Origin: Bedellia somnulentella
Lineage: Eukaryota; Arthropoda; Insecta; Lepidoptera; Bedelliidae
Direction: 5' to 3'
Assembly: GCA_963576735.1 (NCBI GenBank)
Contig: OY755177.1
Span: forward strand, 8,184,001 to 8,248,000
DNA: 64,000 bases
In this document: positions 22,831-33,145 of the stretch, in pieces
Position numbering within the stretch: the stretch's first letter is position 1
How the letters are laid out: the number at the start of each line of letters is the position of its first letter
The notes under the pieces: generated by a model
The model's database searches: none
What the model was told of the DNA's origin: nothing
Seen by the model: only the letters and a program-made list of their open reading frames with translations
Program-made: the position numbers and the translations under genes

Positions 22831-25767
22831 CTAGGATAATATATTAAGTAGGTTTTCAGTTTCAGTGTAATCCAATTTTATGATATAATTATAAATAGCT
22901 AGTTTAATTTTATTGTAGGTCATATTAGAAATAGTAATTGTCTTGGAAATTTGGTTATATAAATATGGGCCGCGAAAATAAGTACAACCCTGAGAAAATT
23001 TTGTTTTACAAAGTGGAGTTTTGTAAACATTGTATTTTACTCTTTGGTTCACAGATTCTCTACTTTGTGAATGTTGCATCAATACCACTTGTTGTATATA
23101 AATCTTTCTAACAGACAAAACTGGAAATTCGTTATACAAAAGTGATGTAGGATATCGAAACCCTTTGAAGTTAGCTACTTTTATAACCGCTCTCTGTGCT
23201 CTTTCCAGGCTTATAAGTGTTGTTTTATTACATCCTCCCCAAGACAAAACTCCATAGCTTAGTATCGACTGACATAAACTGTAATAAGTCATTTTGATAA
23301 TCTTTTTGTCCCTAATATGTCGAAGTTTCTTAAAAATACAAATAAGTTTCCTGATTCTCATTGTTAGAACTCTGATATGTTCTTTCCAATTTAAGTTCTC
23401 GTCAATTATTACACCAAGATACTTAATATATTTAACTTTAGCTACTATGTAACATGAACATTGTTGTGTCACAGTGCACGTATGAGCCCTAAAAATCATG
23501 TCTTGGCTAGGTTGTTTGTTACTCCTAATGCTAAACGTTATATATTTGGTTTTATCAAGATTCAAGCTTAATAAATTTTCGGTTAACCATTGCATAATTT
23601 TATGAAATTCTCGTTCAGCTATTTGATGGACTTTTGCCCATGTAGATCCGTCAAAAATTACAACCGTATCATCAGCAAAAGTGACTATTTTAGCGTTACA
23701 CAGTTGTTTCTGGCATAAATCATTTATATATATTAAAAATAATGTAGGCCCTAGAACAGAACCTTGTGGAACACCATAAATAACACTTCTGCTGGTACTC
23801 AAACAGCTATCTAATTTTGTGAATTGTTTTCTGTTCATAAGATAATCTGAAAACAATTTGAGAGCAAGTCCTCGCACACCGATACACTCCAGCTTTTTGA
23901 TCAGGATATGGATGGAAACAGTATCAAAAGCTTTTGCTAGGTCTAAGAATACAGCCAATACCTTACGTCCATTATCTAAATTACGTGAAATACGATTAAT
24001 TACTTCTTCAATAGCTTGATTAGTCGATTTTTTTGCACGAAACCCAAATTGATTAGTAGACAACAACTTGTTAGTTTCTAAAAAATTTATAAGCCGATTA
24101 TTTAGTAGTTTTTCCAGAATCTTAGCCAAAGATGGTAGAAGAGATATAGGCCTATAATTCGACACACTGTTTTTATCACCCGATTTATGTACTGGTATTA
24201 CAAGAGACTCTTTCAGCTTATATGGGAAAATCCCTGATGAGAAACATAAATTACAGAGGTGAGAAATAGGTCCTACAACAGAATTAATAGCCTGCTTTAA
24301 AAACACCATAGATATACTATCCCAACCGGTGGAAACCTTACTTTTCATGGAAAGTATAACATTTTTTATTTCTACTTCATCAGTAGGTACCAAACCTAAA
24401 GAATTCACTGGACTTACTTTACTTTTAAAATCAGATGCAAGCTGTTCTTGGGTTTTGCTATTCTTAGATAATATGTTCATAGCTAGTGAGCTTCCAATGT
24501 CAGTAAAATAGTTATTTATGTAATTTGCAGAAGCTTCCGGATTAGGTTTAATTTCTAAGAGGTTTTTATTAGAACTTGGTTTTTTTTCAATATTGCATAT
24601 TTGTTTAATGGTTTTCCAAGTTTTTCCAATATCCTTCCTGTTTTTTTCTAACTCTGTTTTTTCATAATTAGTTTTAATGGTATTCAGCAAATTATTACAA
24701 AAGTTTCTATACCGTTTGTAAGAAAGTTGAAGAACCTTATCTGGCTTATATTTTAGTTTTGAATGTAGCCTATCTCTAAATTCTATACATCGCAGAAGCC
24801 CTGGTGTCATCCATGGCTTCAAACATACTTTTCGTTTAGGTACTTTGCACCAGTATGAGTTTTTTTCTATAATATTTGAAATAATGGCGATGAATTCAGA
24901 AGTAACAATATTTGGGTCTTCAATAGTAAGTAAACTGTCCCAACTAATTGCCTCTAAATCACAGATACTCTGCTGTAAATTATGTCTTTTCGTAAAAACT
25001 GGTAAGAGTGCTTCTTTTTTATTTGATTTACTTATAGAGATTATAACACAGCTATGGTCAGTAACAGTTGTATCACACACTATAGTTAGCATTGATTTAT
25101 TTGGTTTCGCAAAGCAATGATCAATACAACTGTTCCCTCGCGTGCAGAAACAATGACTTGGTAGTAAACCATGTAGGGCCATGAAATTAAGATATTTATT
25201 GCTTCGCAAATCTCTATTTCCTTCCTTAATATCTATATTTAGGTCTCCTAATATGTAAAGATTAGTATATTTTTGTAAAGACTTAATAATGTTATCAAAA
25301 GATTCTAGAAAATTATCTATGTTGTAAATAGATGGAGACCTGTAGATGCACAAAAAAGCATAAGTGTCATTTAATTCGATAATTAGTCCCTCTGCATCTT
25401 TAAGAGTAGGCTCAGAAAATTTTATTTTTAAACTATTTTTATAGTATATAACTAACCCGCTGTTTTGATTTATAATTTTGCTAGATTTAAAGTTTTCAAA
25501 ATCAATCAAAGGTGGCAAATTCGGAAGACATGATAACCAGCATTCAGTGAAAATTATGATATCATATTCAATAGCTAGTCTACTCAATAGAATTTCAAAT
25601 CCTGAAAAATTTTTACCCAGACTACAGATATTCTGCATAACTACATTAAGATTATTATTATGCACCAATTTTCGACAATCCTCCACTCGGTCAATCCTGA
25701 TTGCATCACCAACAGTGACCTCTTGATCAATGTTAGTGGCAACCTGCTCAAGGCTTTTATCTATCAT
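22831..25767 (-). CDS. LINE-A ORF2: endonuclease-reverse transcriptase, 978 aa
   Basis: An intact 978-residue ORF. The N-terminal APE-type endonuclease shows the catalytic Glu in FTECWLS (E75), LGDLNID (D175, N177) and TDHS (D237, H238). It nicks target DNA to prime insertion. The reverse transcriptase follows, with YRPISLLPSLAKILEK, VFLDLAKAFDTV (first catalytic Asp), VPQGSVLGPTLFLIYINDL and the FADD box at residues 697-700 (nucleotides 23668-23679). A C-terminal thumb region follows. This domain order and the lack of an RNase H domain fit the CR1/Jockey group of non-LTR elements; the exact clade is not decided. It belongs with ORF1 at 26075-26926 in one bicistronic element. All catalytic motifs are present, so it could be active. 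Confidence 0.93.
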   Translation of the reverse strand: MIDKSLEQVATNIDQEVTVGDAIRIDRVEDCRKLVHNNNLNVVMQNICSLGKNFSGFEILLSRLAIEYDIIIFTECWLSCLPNLPPLIDFENFKSSKIINQNSGLVIYYKNSLKIKFSEPTLKDAEGLIIELNDTYAFLCIYRSPSIYNIDNFLESFDNIIKSLQKYTNLYILGDLNIDIKEGNRDLRSNKYLNFMALHGLLPSHCFCTRGNSCIDHCFAKPNKSMLTIVCDTTVTDHSCVIISISKSNKKEALLPVFTKRHNLQQSICDLEAISWDSLLTIEDPNIVTSEFIAIISNIIEKNSYWCKVPKRKVCLKPWMTPGLLRCIEFRDRLHSKLKYKPDKVLQLSYKRYRNFCNNLLNTIKTNYEKTELEKNRKDIGKTWKTIKQICNIEKKPSSNKNLLEIKPNPEASANYINNYFTDIGSSLAMNILSKNSKTQEQLASDFKSKVSPVNSLGLVPTDEVEIKNVILSMKSKVSTGWDSISMVFLKQAINSVVGPISHLCNLCFSSGIFPYKLKESLVIPVHKSGDKNSVSNYRPISLLPSLAKILEKLLNNRLINFLETNKLLSTNQFGFRAKKSTNQAIEEVINRISRNLDNGRKVLAVFLDLAKAFDTVSIHILIKKLECIGVRGLALKLFSDYLMNRKQFTKLDSCLSTSRSVIYGVPQGSVLGPTLFLIYINDLCQKQLCNAKIVTFADDTVVIFDGSTWAKVHQIAEREFHKIMQWLTENLLSLNLDKTKYITFSIRSNKQPSQDMIFRAHTCTVTQQCSCYIVAKVKYIKYLGVIIDENLNWKEHIRVLTMRIRKLICIFKKLRHIRDKKIIKMTYYSLCQSILSYGVLSWGGCNKTTLISLERAQRAVIKVANFKGFRYPTSLLYNEFPVLSVRKIYIQQVVLMQHSQSRESVNQRVKYNVYKTPLCKTKFSQGCTYFRGPYLYNQISKTITISNMTYNKIKLAIYNYIIKLDYTETENLLNILS

Positions 25768-26074
25768 TATATGATTTGATAATTAATAAATTAAATTTGA
25801 AAATAAGATGAACTGGCCGAGAAAAGGGTGTCGATGGGGGTGTAAAACTAATGTTCTGCATAAATAGTTTGTTGTTAGTGCTTATTAATAATATATACAT
25901 ATAATTGAATAATATTAGTACATAAAATAAATAAAATATATCATAGAAAATATTTAAACTATTAATAAATATATTGGTGTAAGGATATAAAACAAAAACA
26001 TATTTGCTTACATAGTTATTACCATTAGAAAATATGTAGTATACTGCGATTGACTGTAAATAAATTTCATATAG

Positions 26075-26926
26075 TCACTTTTTTGAAAAACGTTCCAATT
26101 GCTCAAGCGAATTTACTGTAAGGGTAGGGCTATTTTCTGTCTCTTTTATAAGAACCAATCCTTTAGAAATCCATACAAACTTCAAGGTTCCATTCTTCAG
26201 AAGATTCCTAGCTGTATTAAACAATTTCCGGGAAGTAACAGTAAGAACGTCCGATATGTAAATTGGAATAACTACATCCGAAAAACCAAGATGAGTAGAG
26301 TTAAGTTTGCCAAGAGTGTTCATTTTATTAAAACTTCTAACCGCCTTCATTAAGTCAGATTTTATTTTCCCATTATTGAATTCAACCACAATAGGAGCAT
26401 TATCACGACCCCTTCTATAAATCTCCTTTATCTGATAAGAGTCTTTTGGATATTCCACTGTTTTGTAAAGGTTGTCAATAACATTGGAAAGATTTTCATT
26501 ATCTTTTTTTGGCACGTTCCGTATTTCCATCTTGCACTTATTTTCATTTCTCAACATAACTTCCAGTTGGTTTTCCAGATCGGTGATTTTGAGAATCGCT
26601 TTTGAGTGCTCAATTGTTAAAGTCTCAACCGTAGTTTTAATCTCTGCAAACTGTTGGTTATTCTTTTCAATCAGGGTTTTTAAATTATTATTTGCCTCCA
26701 CTAGTTTAAGATTCTCCGACTTAATTGCATTTAACAACTTTGTATTTTCTTTCTCTTGCGATTCTTGCAAATTCTTCACCATTTCCTTAATAAATTCGTA
26801 GCAATCACATTCAGGTTTTTTGCGCTTTCTAATATTAAGATTAAATGTTTCATTACCTGCAGTAGATAGATCAGGGAAAGATAAAGACGCAGCCCTCTTC
26901 GATTCAGCATCCGGTGAATGAAACAT
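26075..26926 (-). CDS. LINE-A ORF1: coiled-coil RNA-binding-type protein, 283 aa
   Basis: Upstream partner of ORF2 in the same element. The N-terminal third has a basic RKRKKPECDC segment. A long heptad-rich coiled coil at roughly residues 45-125 has Leu/Ile/Asn repeats. A C-terminal globular part begins with CKMEIRNVPKKDNENL and resembles the FP-like domain often seen in arthropod CR1/Jockey-group ORF1 proteins. There are no CCHC knuckles. The expected role is to coat the element RNA as a trimer or multimer in the ribonucleoprotein. The role is inferred from position and architecture. Confidence 0.8.
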   Translation of the reverse strand: MFHSPDAESKRAASLSFPDLSTAGNETFNLNIRKRKKPECDCYEFIKEMVKNLQESQEKENTKLLNAIKSENLKLVEANNNLKTLIEKNNQQFAEIKTTVETLTIEHSKAILKITDLENQLEVMLRNENKCKMEIRNVPKKDNENLSNVIDNLYKTVEYPKDSYQIKEIYRRGRDNAPIVVEFNNGKIKSDLMKAVRSFNKMNTLGKLNSTHLGFSDVVIPIYISDVLTVTSRKLFNTARNLLKNGTLKFVWISKGLVLIKETENSPTLTVNSLEQLERFSKK

Positions 26927-27239
26927 GACTGGATTAATCTTAAAGTTTTACTTATACTGTCCTTACAAGAAGCACGCAGTCAACGCGTGAAACGATTCCC
27001 AATTGGTTTCTTTTATTTATTTTAGCGATTTTGAGTTTTAAGACTATAATCTTTTGATCGATAATTTGTTTACATACTGTGAAATAAATAATTTAAATAT
27101 TTAAAGACAAAAATGACACGACTAGCTCGATGCAGCGATGAAGCAAGAAGGATATGCATGTAATGTAAATAGCATTTAACTCGGAACACTCATATGATGT
27201 GCTTCTGTTACCTTGTGTTAGCGTCATTAATATTTTAAT

Positions 27240-27410
27240 ACGTCATTTTAGTCATGAGTACGTTATCCGGTCAATATACAGGTGTATTGACCGGTCAATG
27301 TTCAAGTATATTGACCGGTCATGAGTCTGGTTCCAACTGTCAGGAAGTCATGAGTATAGTATAGCATTGACATGAGTTCAGTACGTCAACGGAGTGGTCA
27401 TGAATACAGT
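27240..27410. promoter_or_regulatory. Cluster of TGACCGGTCA palindromes and TCATGAGT words
   Basis: The 12-bp palindrome TTGACCGGTCAA (27287-27298) is followed 24 bp on by TTGACCGGTCAT (27311-27322); a half copy CCGGTCAATA precedes both. Around them TCATGAGT or a close variant occurs about five times (near 27252, 27320, 27348, 27370 and 27399). It looks like a transcription-factor site array or a decayed minisatellite. It lies upstream of the gypsy-type element and might be part of its control region. Confidence 0.5.
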
Positions 27411-27419
27411 TACAGGGAG

Positions 27420-28260
27420 GGGTAGGGCGCTCTTGTTTTTCGACACCTGACAGGCCGGCCAGTCTGTTCGTTAGGCTTGGGTAGATCCAGCTCCGCGAGG
27501 GGATTCGAATCACCAGGTTCAGGCTCAGTTCCGGTACTGAATCCTCTTAACCGGGCCGGACCGCTTATCGAATCCGGCTCGGTTAAGAAATTCGGAACTG
27601 AATCCATCAAACAAAAAATACCACGCTTACTTCGCGGAACGTAACGATTGCTGTTGACATACATGTAAAAATCAATTAACTCATATGTATAATGATTCTG
27701 TTTGTGTACAGGCTAGGTTCGCTAACATACAAATATCCATATGTAAAAAAAATAATAATATTTAGAAACATCTTAACAACATCTTATAACAATATATACA
27801 CATAAATATATGCAAATCAGAAAGTGACACAACATAAAACACTATCATATTTATAATATCACTATAAACACCATTATTTATGAAAAGATTGATAAATCTA
27901 TTAAACGAAATTGGCAAACAAAGAACAAAAAAGGACAACTCTCTTTTCGTCTCTGTCTCCCGAGTTCAAATTGTATTACATTCTTGTCTCGCTCTCACAT
28001 TCAGCAAGCAAAGCAAATGTAACGGTAATAATCGAACCGATCCTGAACCTGATGCCTGAGCCTGTTGTTCGAAAACAATAAAACCGAGCCGGTGCGGAGC
28101 CCGGTTAAGCGAACTCGCACCTGATAAGAAAGAGTGGGGCCGGTTAGGCCAATCAGGCTCACGCAGGGATTCGAATCATTTGAATCCACCGAGCCGGACC
28201 TACACACGGCTACTGTTCGTCGCAGCCGTGCGAAGTAGACGTCTAAGGTTCAAGTGCTAG
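27420..28260. other. Low-complexity GATTCGAATC/CCGGTT-rich flank of the gypsy-type element
   Basis: Two patches (27420-27610 and 28020-28210) share GGATTCGAATC, CCGAGCCGG and GGTTAAG words, partly as inverted copies, with AT-rich DNA between. They may be remains of a long terminal repeat or of another element. No second copy was found 3' of the element, so an LTR call cannot be supported. Confidence 0.35.
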
Positions 28261-29063
28261 AATTAATAAGTGAAGAGAGAAAGTGTTAAGTGCCAGTAAA
28301 GTTGAAATTAAATAAATAATTTCAAATTATAAGTGCTGTATCATTTCGGACTCCAATAGTTCCGAAGTGGGATTCGAACGACGACGCCCACAAACGTAAG
28401 TTCTACATTATTTTCTTTTATCTTATTATTTTCTGCCTTTCCACATTTTTTTTTCATTATTTTATTTTTTGAATGTTTATTCTGAAAATTTAACTCATGA
28501 GCTTAGCTTAAAAATAAAAACGAAGCATTAAGTTAAAATACAATAAATGATTTTTTTTCCTTCATAGTTAAGAAAAAAAAATCAAGTAATTTAAAGGGGC
28601 GTTAATTGCGTTTTTTTTTTTATTCTTTTTTTATTTATTTTTAAAGAGGTCTAATACAGGAATAGATGTATAGAATCAGCTTTAATAAGTCAATTTGTTT
28701 AATAATTAAATTAAGTTTATTCTATTAATTTATTTTTTACGTATTTTCGGGTCTCTTTGGCTCTGGTTTTAATGATTATGAGTAGCTTATTTATTTTTAT
28801 GTATATTTATTGTGAGAATTCGAGATGTAGATTATATTTTTTTTATTATTAATTTTGTAGACCATTGCTACACTAAGTCTTTTACTCTTTAGTCAATTCT
28901 TTAATATGATTTACAACTATAAATATGAAATAGGCATATTGATCTTTTTTTTTACAAGTTTGCTTAAATTTAATGAATTTATAGAGTAAATTCACTTATT
29001 TGTTCTAAATTTATTTAATTATTTTTGTTTATTTTATAATGTACATACCCGTACGACTGGGGT

Positions 29064-29315
29064 TGTATACATCTAGCCGAAGCTACTCTTCGGGGGTGTG
29101 TGCGATTTGCCGGTGTTCACTTTGCCAGGGCACTTCATGGGAGTGTGCATAGTCGAGAGTACATTTTTAGCGTTATGAACTGATATTTCCTGTCGTTGGG
29201 GGCACAGAGCGAGCCGTTCACATATTGAGTCGTGTTCACCTAGCCGAGGCTACTCTTCGGGGGTGAACGCGGGTCTCTTAGTGTTCACCTTGCCAAGGCA
29301 CTCCTTGGAGATGTG
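29064..29315 (+). repeat. Two diverged leader repeats with GCTACTCTTCGGGGGTG core
   Basis: GTTGTATACATCTAGCCGAA with GCTACTCTTCGGGGGTGTG (about 29064-29103) and GTGTTCACCTAGCCGAGGCT with ACTCTTCGGGGGTGAAC (about 29231-29267) are followed each time by GTGTTCAC(T/C)TTGCCA(G/A)GGCACT. The repeat spacing is about 165 bp. Each core can form a hairpin (CACC...GGTG). Lies in the element's leader. Confidence 0.7.
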
Positions 29316-29529
29316 CACTGTATTGTGCGGCTTGCGTTTGCTACTAACAATTTTATTATGTGCGTAATCGTTAGAAACTTAATAATAGCTCCCATTTATG
29401 CTATGTGATTATGTTTTTTTTTTATATATTTGCTGTCTTATGCTTAATTTTTACCCTTCGCAATGATCTGTGTAAAAAAGAAAACTTTGATGAGATACTA
29501 AGCTTGGTATTTGAAAGTTTCAGTTGGAG

Positions 29530-31488
29530 ATGGAGCAAAACTATGACCAAGGAGAGCTCGAGATTGCGAGCAGTGGTCATAATCGAGACAATGGGCGTAG
29601 CGCGTCCAGATCCAGTAACCAAGGAGAGCCCTCAGGTGAGAGCCATGGTATGGATCGCAATAATGACCCAAGAGTGCCCATGCAAAGGGGCCGGGGTGTG
29701 GTTAAAAGTCCAGGAGTACCCGGGAGAGCGGGTCAGGACTTCGATACTATCAGCCAAGGAGTACCTGAAGTGGGTCATGGCTATATTGGAAGTGAACCAC
29801 CTAGGAGAAGTGTGTCTCCGTCTCCGGTGCTACCGCAACCATCGAAGGGTAATCGCCAAAACATGGGGTGGAATGATGACTTTGTTGGTGAACGTGCAAG
29901 CCAGCGTAGACGACGTCGCAGCCCTTCGCCGGAAGACAACCGTGAACATTATCATACTTCTTTTAAGCGTCCTAGATTACCTACCATGGATGTTAATAAT
30001 GATGTTTTGGATAAGTTTTTGTCAATCTTACAAAATGTTAGAGAGTTAGATAAGCCTAGACTTACTTTTAATGTTAACGTCATCCCAAAATTCGATCCAA
30101 TGTTGAAAGACCAAACTGTTTTAACGTGGCTTACTAAGGTCGAAGAGTGTGCTGAAATTTATGGTTGGGACGATAGGGAAACGATTCATTATGCGCTCCC
30201 GAAGCTGACCGGGGTGGCAAAGACATGGTACCAAGGTTTGCCATCCTTATTGTTTACTTGGTCCGAATGGAAGAGGAAGCTTATTGAGTCGTTTCCATGT
30301 CGTGAGGATTACGCTGAGCTTTTAACAGAAATGTTGTCAAAGAAAGTTAAGTACGGTGAGTCCTTGGAGCACTATTATTACGCAAAGGTCAATTTATTGA
30401 ACAGATGCAAAATTTATGGCAGGCAGGCAGTAGACTGTATTTTATATGCTATAGAAGATCGTGCGATAAAAGTCGGGGCTCAAGCTGCTCAATTCACCGA
30501 ACCCGAACAGGTACTAAAATACTTTAGGACGGTAAAGGTAGGGCAAATTAGGGATAATGACACTCGTAGTGACGAGAGATCGTACAATTCAGCTAAACCC
30601 AGTACTTCCCGAGAAAACACAGGATCCTCTGATATAAAGTGTTTTAACTGGAACGAGACTGGGCACCGTAGTTCAAAATGCAGTAAACCGTCTGTCAAAT
30701 GCTCATATTGTGAAAGAATGGGACATTTAGTAGAATACTGTTATAAAAAAAGGTTGGTGAAAAATCAGGAGAAGGATCAGGGACAAGGTAAGGATAAGAA
30801 TGAGAAGCAGGTAGCAGAATTGACTATCGACGATGCAAACAATAAGTACATGATAGATATTAGGGTTAATGGTGCGACAGTAAAGTGTCATGTTGACTTA
30901 GGGAGCCAGTGCTCTTTGATTAGGACGGATATTGTTAATAATCTCGGACTTAACATTGCACAATCTGAGAAGTTGCCTGTTCTAAGAGGCATTGGAGGTA
31001 ATATTATTAAACCAGTAGGAATGGTTTCCTGTTCAGTTGAAGTTCAAGATATTGAAGAGGAAATCACCCTTTATGTTGTCGATGACTACGTTATTAATCA
31101 GCCCGTATTGCTAGGACATTCATTCACTGAAATACCTGACATAGTCATTACAAAAACCCCAACTGAGTTAATATTCCAAAGAGTTTCAACTAACAAGGTC
31201 CATTTGAAGTCTTCCAAGCTTACTACTATACCCGGTAAATGCTTAATGCCGCTTCCCGTTGTATCATCGTCTTCTGTCACTGGTTCTGTGCTCGTCCATG
31301 GCTCACTGCGAGGACCCGAAGGTAGCGAATATTATCTCATTCCCGGATGCTATGAAATTACTCGTGGTTGTAGTGCTCTTCTTATTTTAATAATAATAAT
31401 AATTTTACAGCTGCGACACAGTTTTATAACTAATGCTGCTGTATTCGTTTCACATGTTCTAATGTACATTTGTAAAAAATTCCAATAA
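29530..31488 (+). CDS. Gypsy-type gag and protease region
   Basis: The ATG at 29530 opens a reading frame of about 652 codons. Its first 150 residues are Ser/Arg/Pro-rich. A retrotransposon gag core follows with LTWLTKVEECAEIYGW and KTWYQGLPS. There are two zinc knuckles: the first is damaged (second Cys replaced by Trp, CFNWNETGHRSSKC) and the second is intact (CSYCERMGHLVEYC). A retropepsin-like domain has HVDLGSQCSLIR, where the usual DTG/DSG triad reads DLG, so protease activity is doubtful. The true product probably ends near 31380; the last 35 codons come from an inserted AT-rich stretch. Gag packages the element RNA in particles. Confidence 0.85.
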   Translation: MEQNYDQGELEIASSGHNRDNGRSASRSSNQGEPSGESHGMDRNNDPRVPMQRGRGVVKSPGVPGRAGQDFDTISQGVPEVGHGYIGSEPPRRSVSPSPVLPQPSKGNRQNMGWNDDFVGERASQRRRRRSPSPEDNREHYHTSFKRPRLPTMDVNNDVLDKFLSILQNVRELDKPRLTFNVNVIPKFDPMLKDQTVLTWLTKVEECAEIYGWDDRETIHYALPKLTGVAKTWYQGLPSLLFTWSEWKRKLIESFPCREDYAELLTEMLSKKVKYGESLEHYYYAKVNLLNRCKIYGRQAVDCILYAIEDRAIKVGAQAAQFTEPEQVLKYFRTVKVGQIRDNDTRSDERSYNSAKPSTSRENTGSSDIKCFNWNETGHRSSKCSKPSVKCSYCERMGHLVEYCYKKRLVKNQEKDQGQGKDKNEKQVAELTIDDANNKYMIDIRVNGATVKCHVDLGSQCSLIRTDIVNNLGLNIAQSEKLPVLRGIGGNIIKPVGMVSCSVEVQDIEEEITLYVVDDYVINQPVLLGHSFTEIPDIVITKTPTELIFQRVSTNKVHLKSSKLTTIPGKCLMPLPVVSSSSVTGSVLVHGSLRGPEGSEYYLIPGCYEITRGCSALLILIIIIILQLRHSFITNAAVFVSHVLMYICKKFQ

Positions 31489-31517
31489 ATATGTTTTTTT
31501 TTTTTTTTTTTTTAAAT
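31382..31517. mobile_element. Short insertion inside the gypsy-type protease end
   Basis: Coding similarity stops at CSALL and resumes at NVSFED after about 130 bp that carry an (AAT)n stretch, AATAAATATG and a run of about 19 T. This shifts the reading frame. It looks like a small retroposon on either strand; no duplication is clear. Confidence 0.5.
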
Positions 31518-31820
31518 GTGTCTTTCGAAGACATAATAATTGATAATGGTTTGCTCATAACTCGTGCTATTTACAGACAAGATAGCGGTGTTATTTTAAA
31601 CAGTTGTAGCGTAGTTTTTGACAGTGAAGAAGTTGATAAGTCTATTAATTGCGGAGATAGTCTTAGCGGAGAAGAGCGTCTACAGCTGCAGGGACTGTTG
31701 TCGAAGTATGGTGACTGTTTTTCTAAGGGCCTCGATGATCTTGGTTTTACTAATGCAACCGAGATGGTTATTGAATTAGAGGATTCACAGCCGGTGGTGT
31801 ACCGACCTTACCGCATGTAG
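31518..31820 (+). pseudogene. Gypsy-type protease/reverse transcriptase junction, truncated
   Basis: Continues the gag-pol protein in another frame, ending at the conserved entry of the reverse transcriptase (QPVVYRPYRM) followed at once by TAG. The catalytic part of the polymerase is missing; the next base pairs already encode the end of integrase. A deletion junction therefore lies near 31815-31822. Confidence 0.8.
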
Positions 31821-31822
31821 CC

Positions 31823-32336
31823 GATATTCAGGTAGGCATTAACACGACAGTGCATAAGACAACACAAAAAAGCCCATCGGAATTACTTTTTGGATTTAAT
31901 ATTACCAACCGATCGCATGGTATTCTTAGTTCTATCATAAACGACACTCTTAACGTACCGAGTCCAGAAAAGCTACAAGATCTCAGAGAAAAAGCAAAAG
32001 AAAAGATCCAAGAACAGCAAGAAAAGGATACAGACATATTTAACAAAAAAAGATAACCAGGTAAAGTATATGTAGAAGGTGATCTAGTTAGGGTAGAAAG
32101 ACAGGTACCCCATGACGGTAAATCTCATAAACTAGTTAATAAATATCAAGGACCTTATCGCGTAGTAAAAGTGCTCCCTAATGATCGCTATTTGATTGGA
32201 GATACGCCATTAACTAGAAAAGGCCGTAGGTACGAAGCTGTACGAAGTTGCGCTGGATAAAATCCAGCCGTGGCTTAATTTTGACAGAAACTTAGAATCA
32301 AGTGATGATAGTAATCTTAGTGCTAATGAAGACTGA
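31823..32336 (+). pseudogene. Gypsy-type integrase C-terminal remnant
   Basis: Encodes the end of the integrase fold (HKTTQKSPSELLFGF), a charged helix, then a GPY/F-like module (VNKYQGPYRVVKVLPNDRYLI is the recognisable core, split here by a stop at 32054). The C-terminal tail is in a shifted frame and ends with TGA at 32336. The DDE catalytic residues are in the deleted part, so it cannot integrate DNA. Confidence 0.8.
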
Positions 32337-32518
32337 TTTCTCTGTAAGTAACATTAATATAGTCTAACATTAAAATTTGTTCTTATAGTAGGTATAGTTA
32401 AAAAAAAAATATTTTGAATAGAAAAATGCAATTTAAAATAGACCTTAAATATTAAATAATGAATAAAATAGTAGAAATATTAAAAATAGAATTAAAAGTT
32501 ATGTAAAATAGGCTAGTT

Positions 32519-32546
32519 ATAATAATAATAATAATAATAATAATAA
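32519..32546. repeat. (AAT)n microsatellite, the LINE-B 3' tail
   Basis: Nine units of AAT followed by AAAAGCATTTATTTGTC, which in reverse is a poly(A)-signal-like AATAAATG and then the (ATT)n tail. Confidence 0.9.
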
Positions 32547-33145
32547 AAGCATTTATTTGTCTCTTTTACACACATGACATGAAATGTAATAACGACAATG
32601 AATATTTACATAAGACAAAAAGGTTCGGAGCTCGGTCTATCCACAGCAAGTAGATAGCTTCGATTTTCAGCTCCGACCTACTATATACTAAAAAAAAACT
32701 TAAATCTAACTTATAACTAGCACACATAAAATATGTGTAATAACACATTGTATAAACAAGTTAAATATTCATATCTAAAATATATAACAAAAGCATAACA
32801 GCTAGCAAATATGAACAGTTTTACTTTAATTCAATAAAGGGTATAAATCAAACGAATGAGCATAGTATACATATTTACAATCAGCAATTAAAAATAAAAT
32901 ATGAAATGTGAAATATGAGGGAGAACTTCTATAAATAGTATAATATTTATATATAATATATATATAGATATTATATACATAAGTATGAAAAATAATATAT
33001 AAACTAATTAATAACCTCATACAAGAAAATACTTACATAAAGTGCGTAGAATATGATATGATACTTACTTGAGATATACAGCAGAACTTAATGTAATTAT
33101 TTATAATAAATAACAGGAAGTTAAAAAAATAAATAAAATAGTGTA

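Larger units (their letters stand above)
22233..26990 (-). mobile_element. LINE-A: two-ORF non-LTR retrotransposon (CR1/Jockey-like)
   Basis: On the minus strand it has a coiled-coil ORF1 (26075-26926), a 307-bp spacer, and a full endonuclease-reverse transcriptase ORF2 (22831-25767). A 3' UTR of about 600 bp follows, with an AT/AC microsatellite at 22605-22745, ending GAATAAAAC plus a T run. Both ORFs are uninterrupted, so the copy may be young. The 5' edge is not sharply defined; sequence unlike the ORF1 leader begins by about 27000. No target-site duplication could be paired. Confidence 0.85.
28260..32517 (+). mobile_element. Internally deleted Ty3/gypsy-type LTR retroelement
   Basis: In order: an untranslated leader (with a GTAAGT donor-like site at about 28396 and a TTTCAG acceptor-like site at 29518-29523), gag-protease (29530-31488), the first residues of a reverse transcriptase region, then directly the C-terminal end of an integrase (31823-32336). 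Most of the reverse transcriptase, RNase H and integrase core is deleted. Stops and frameshifts break what is left. No 3' LTR is visible before LINE-B begins at 32519. The copy is not autonomous. Confidence 0.85.

Noticed and set aside
27420..28260. 5' LTR of the gypsy-type element
   Set aside because: No matching copy 3' of the element, no clear TG...CA ends and no certain primer-binding site, so only described as a flank.
29405..30049. 214-codon open frame overlapping gag
   Set aside because: Other frame of the gag start; the real frame has the gag core and zinc knuckles.
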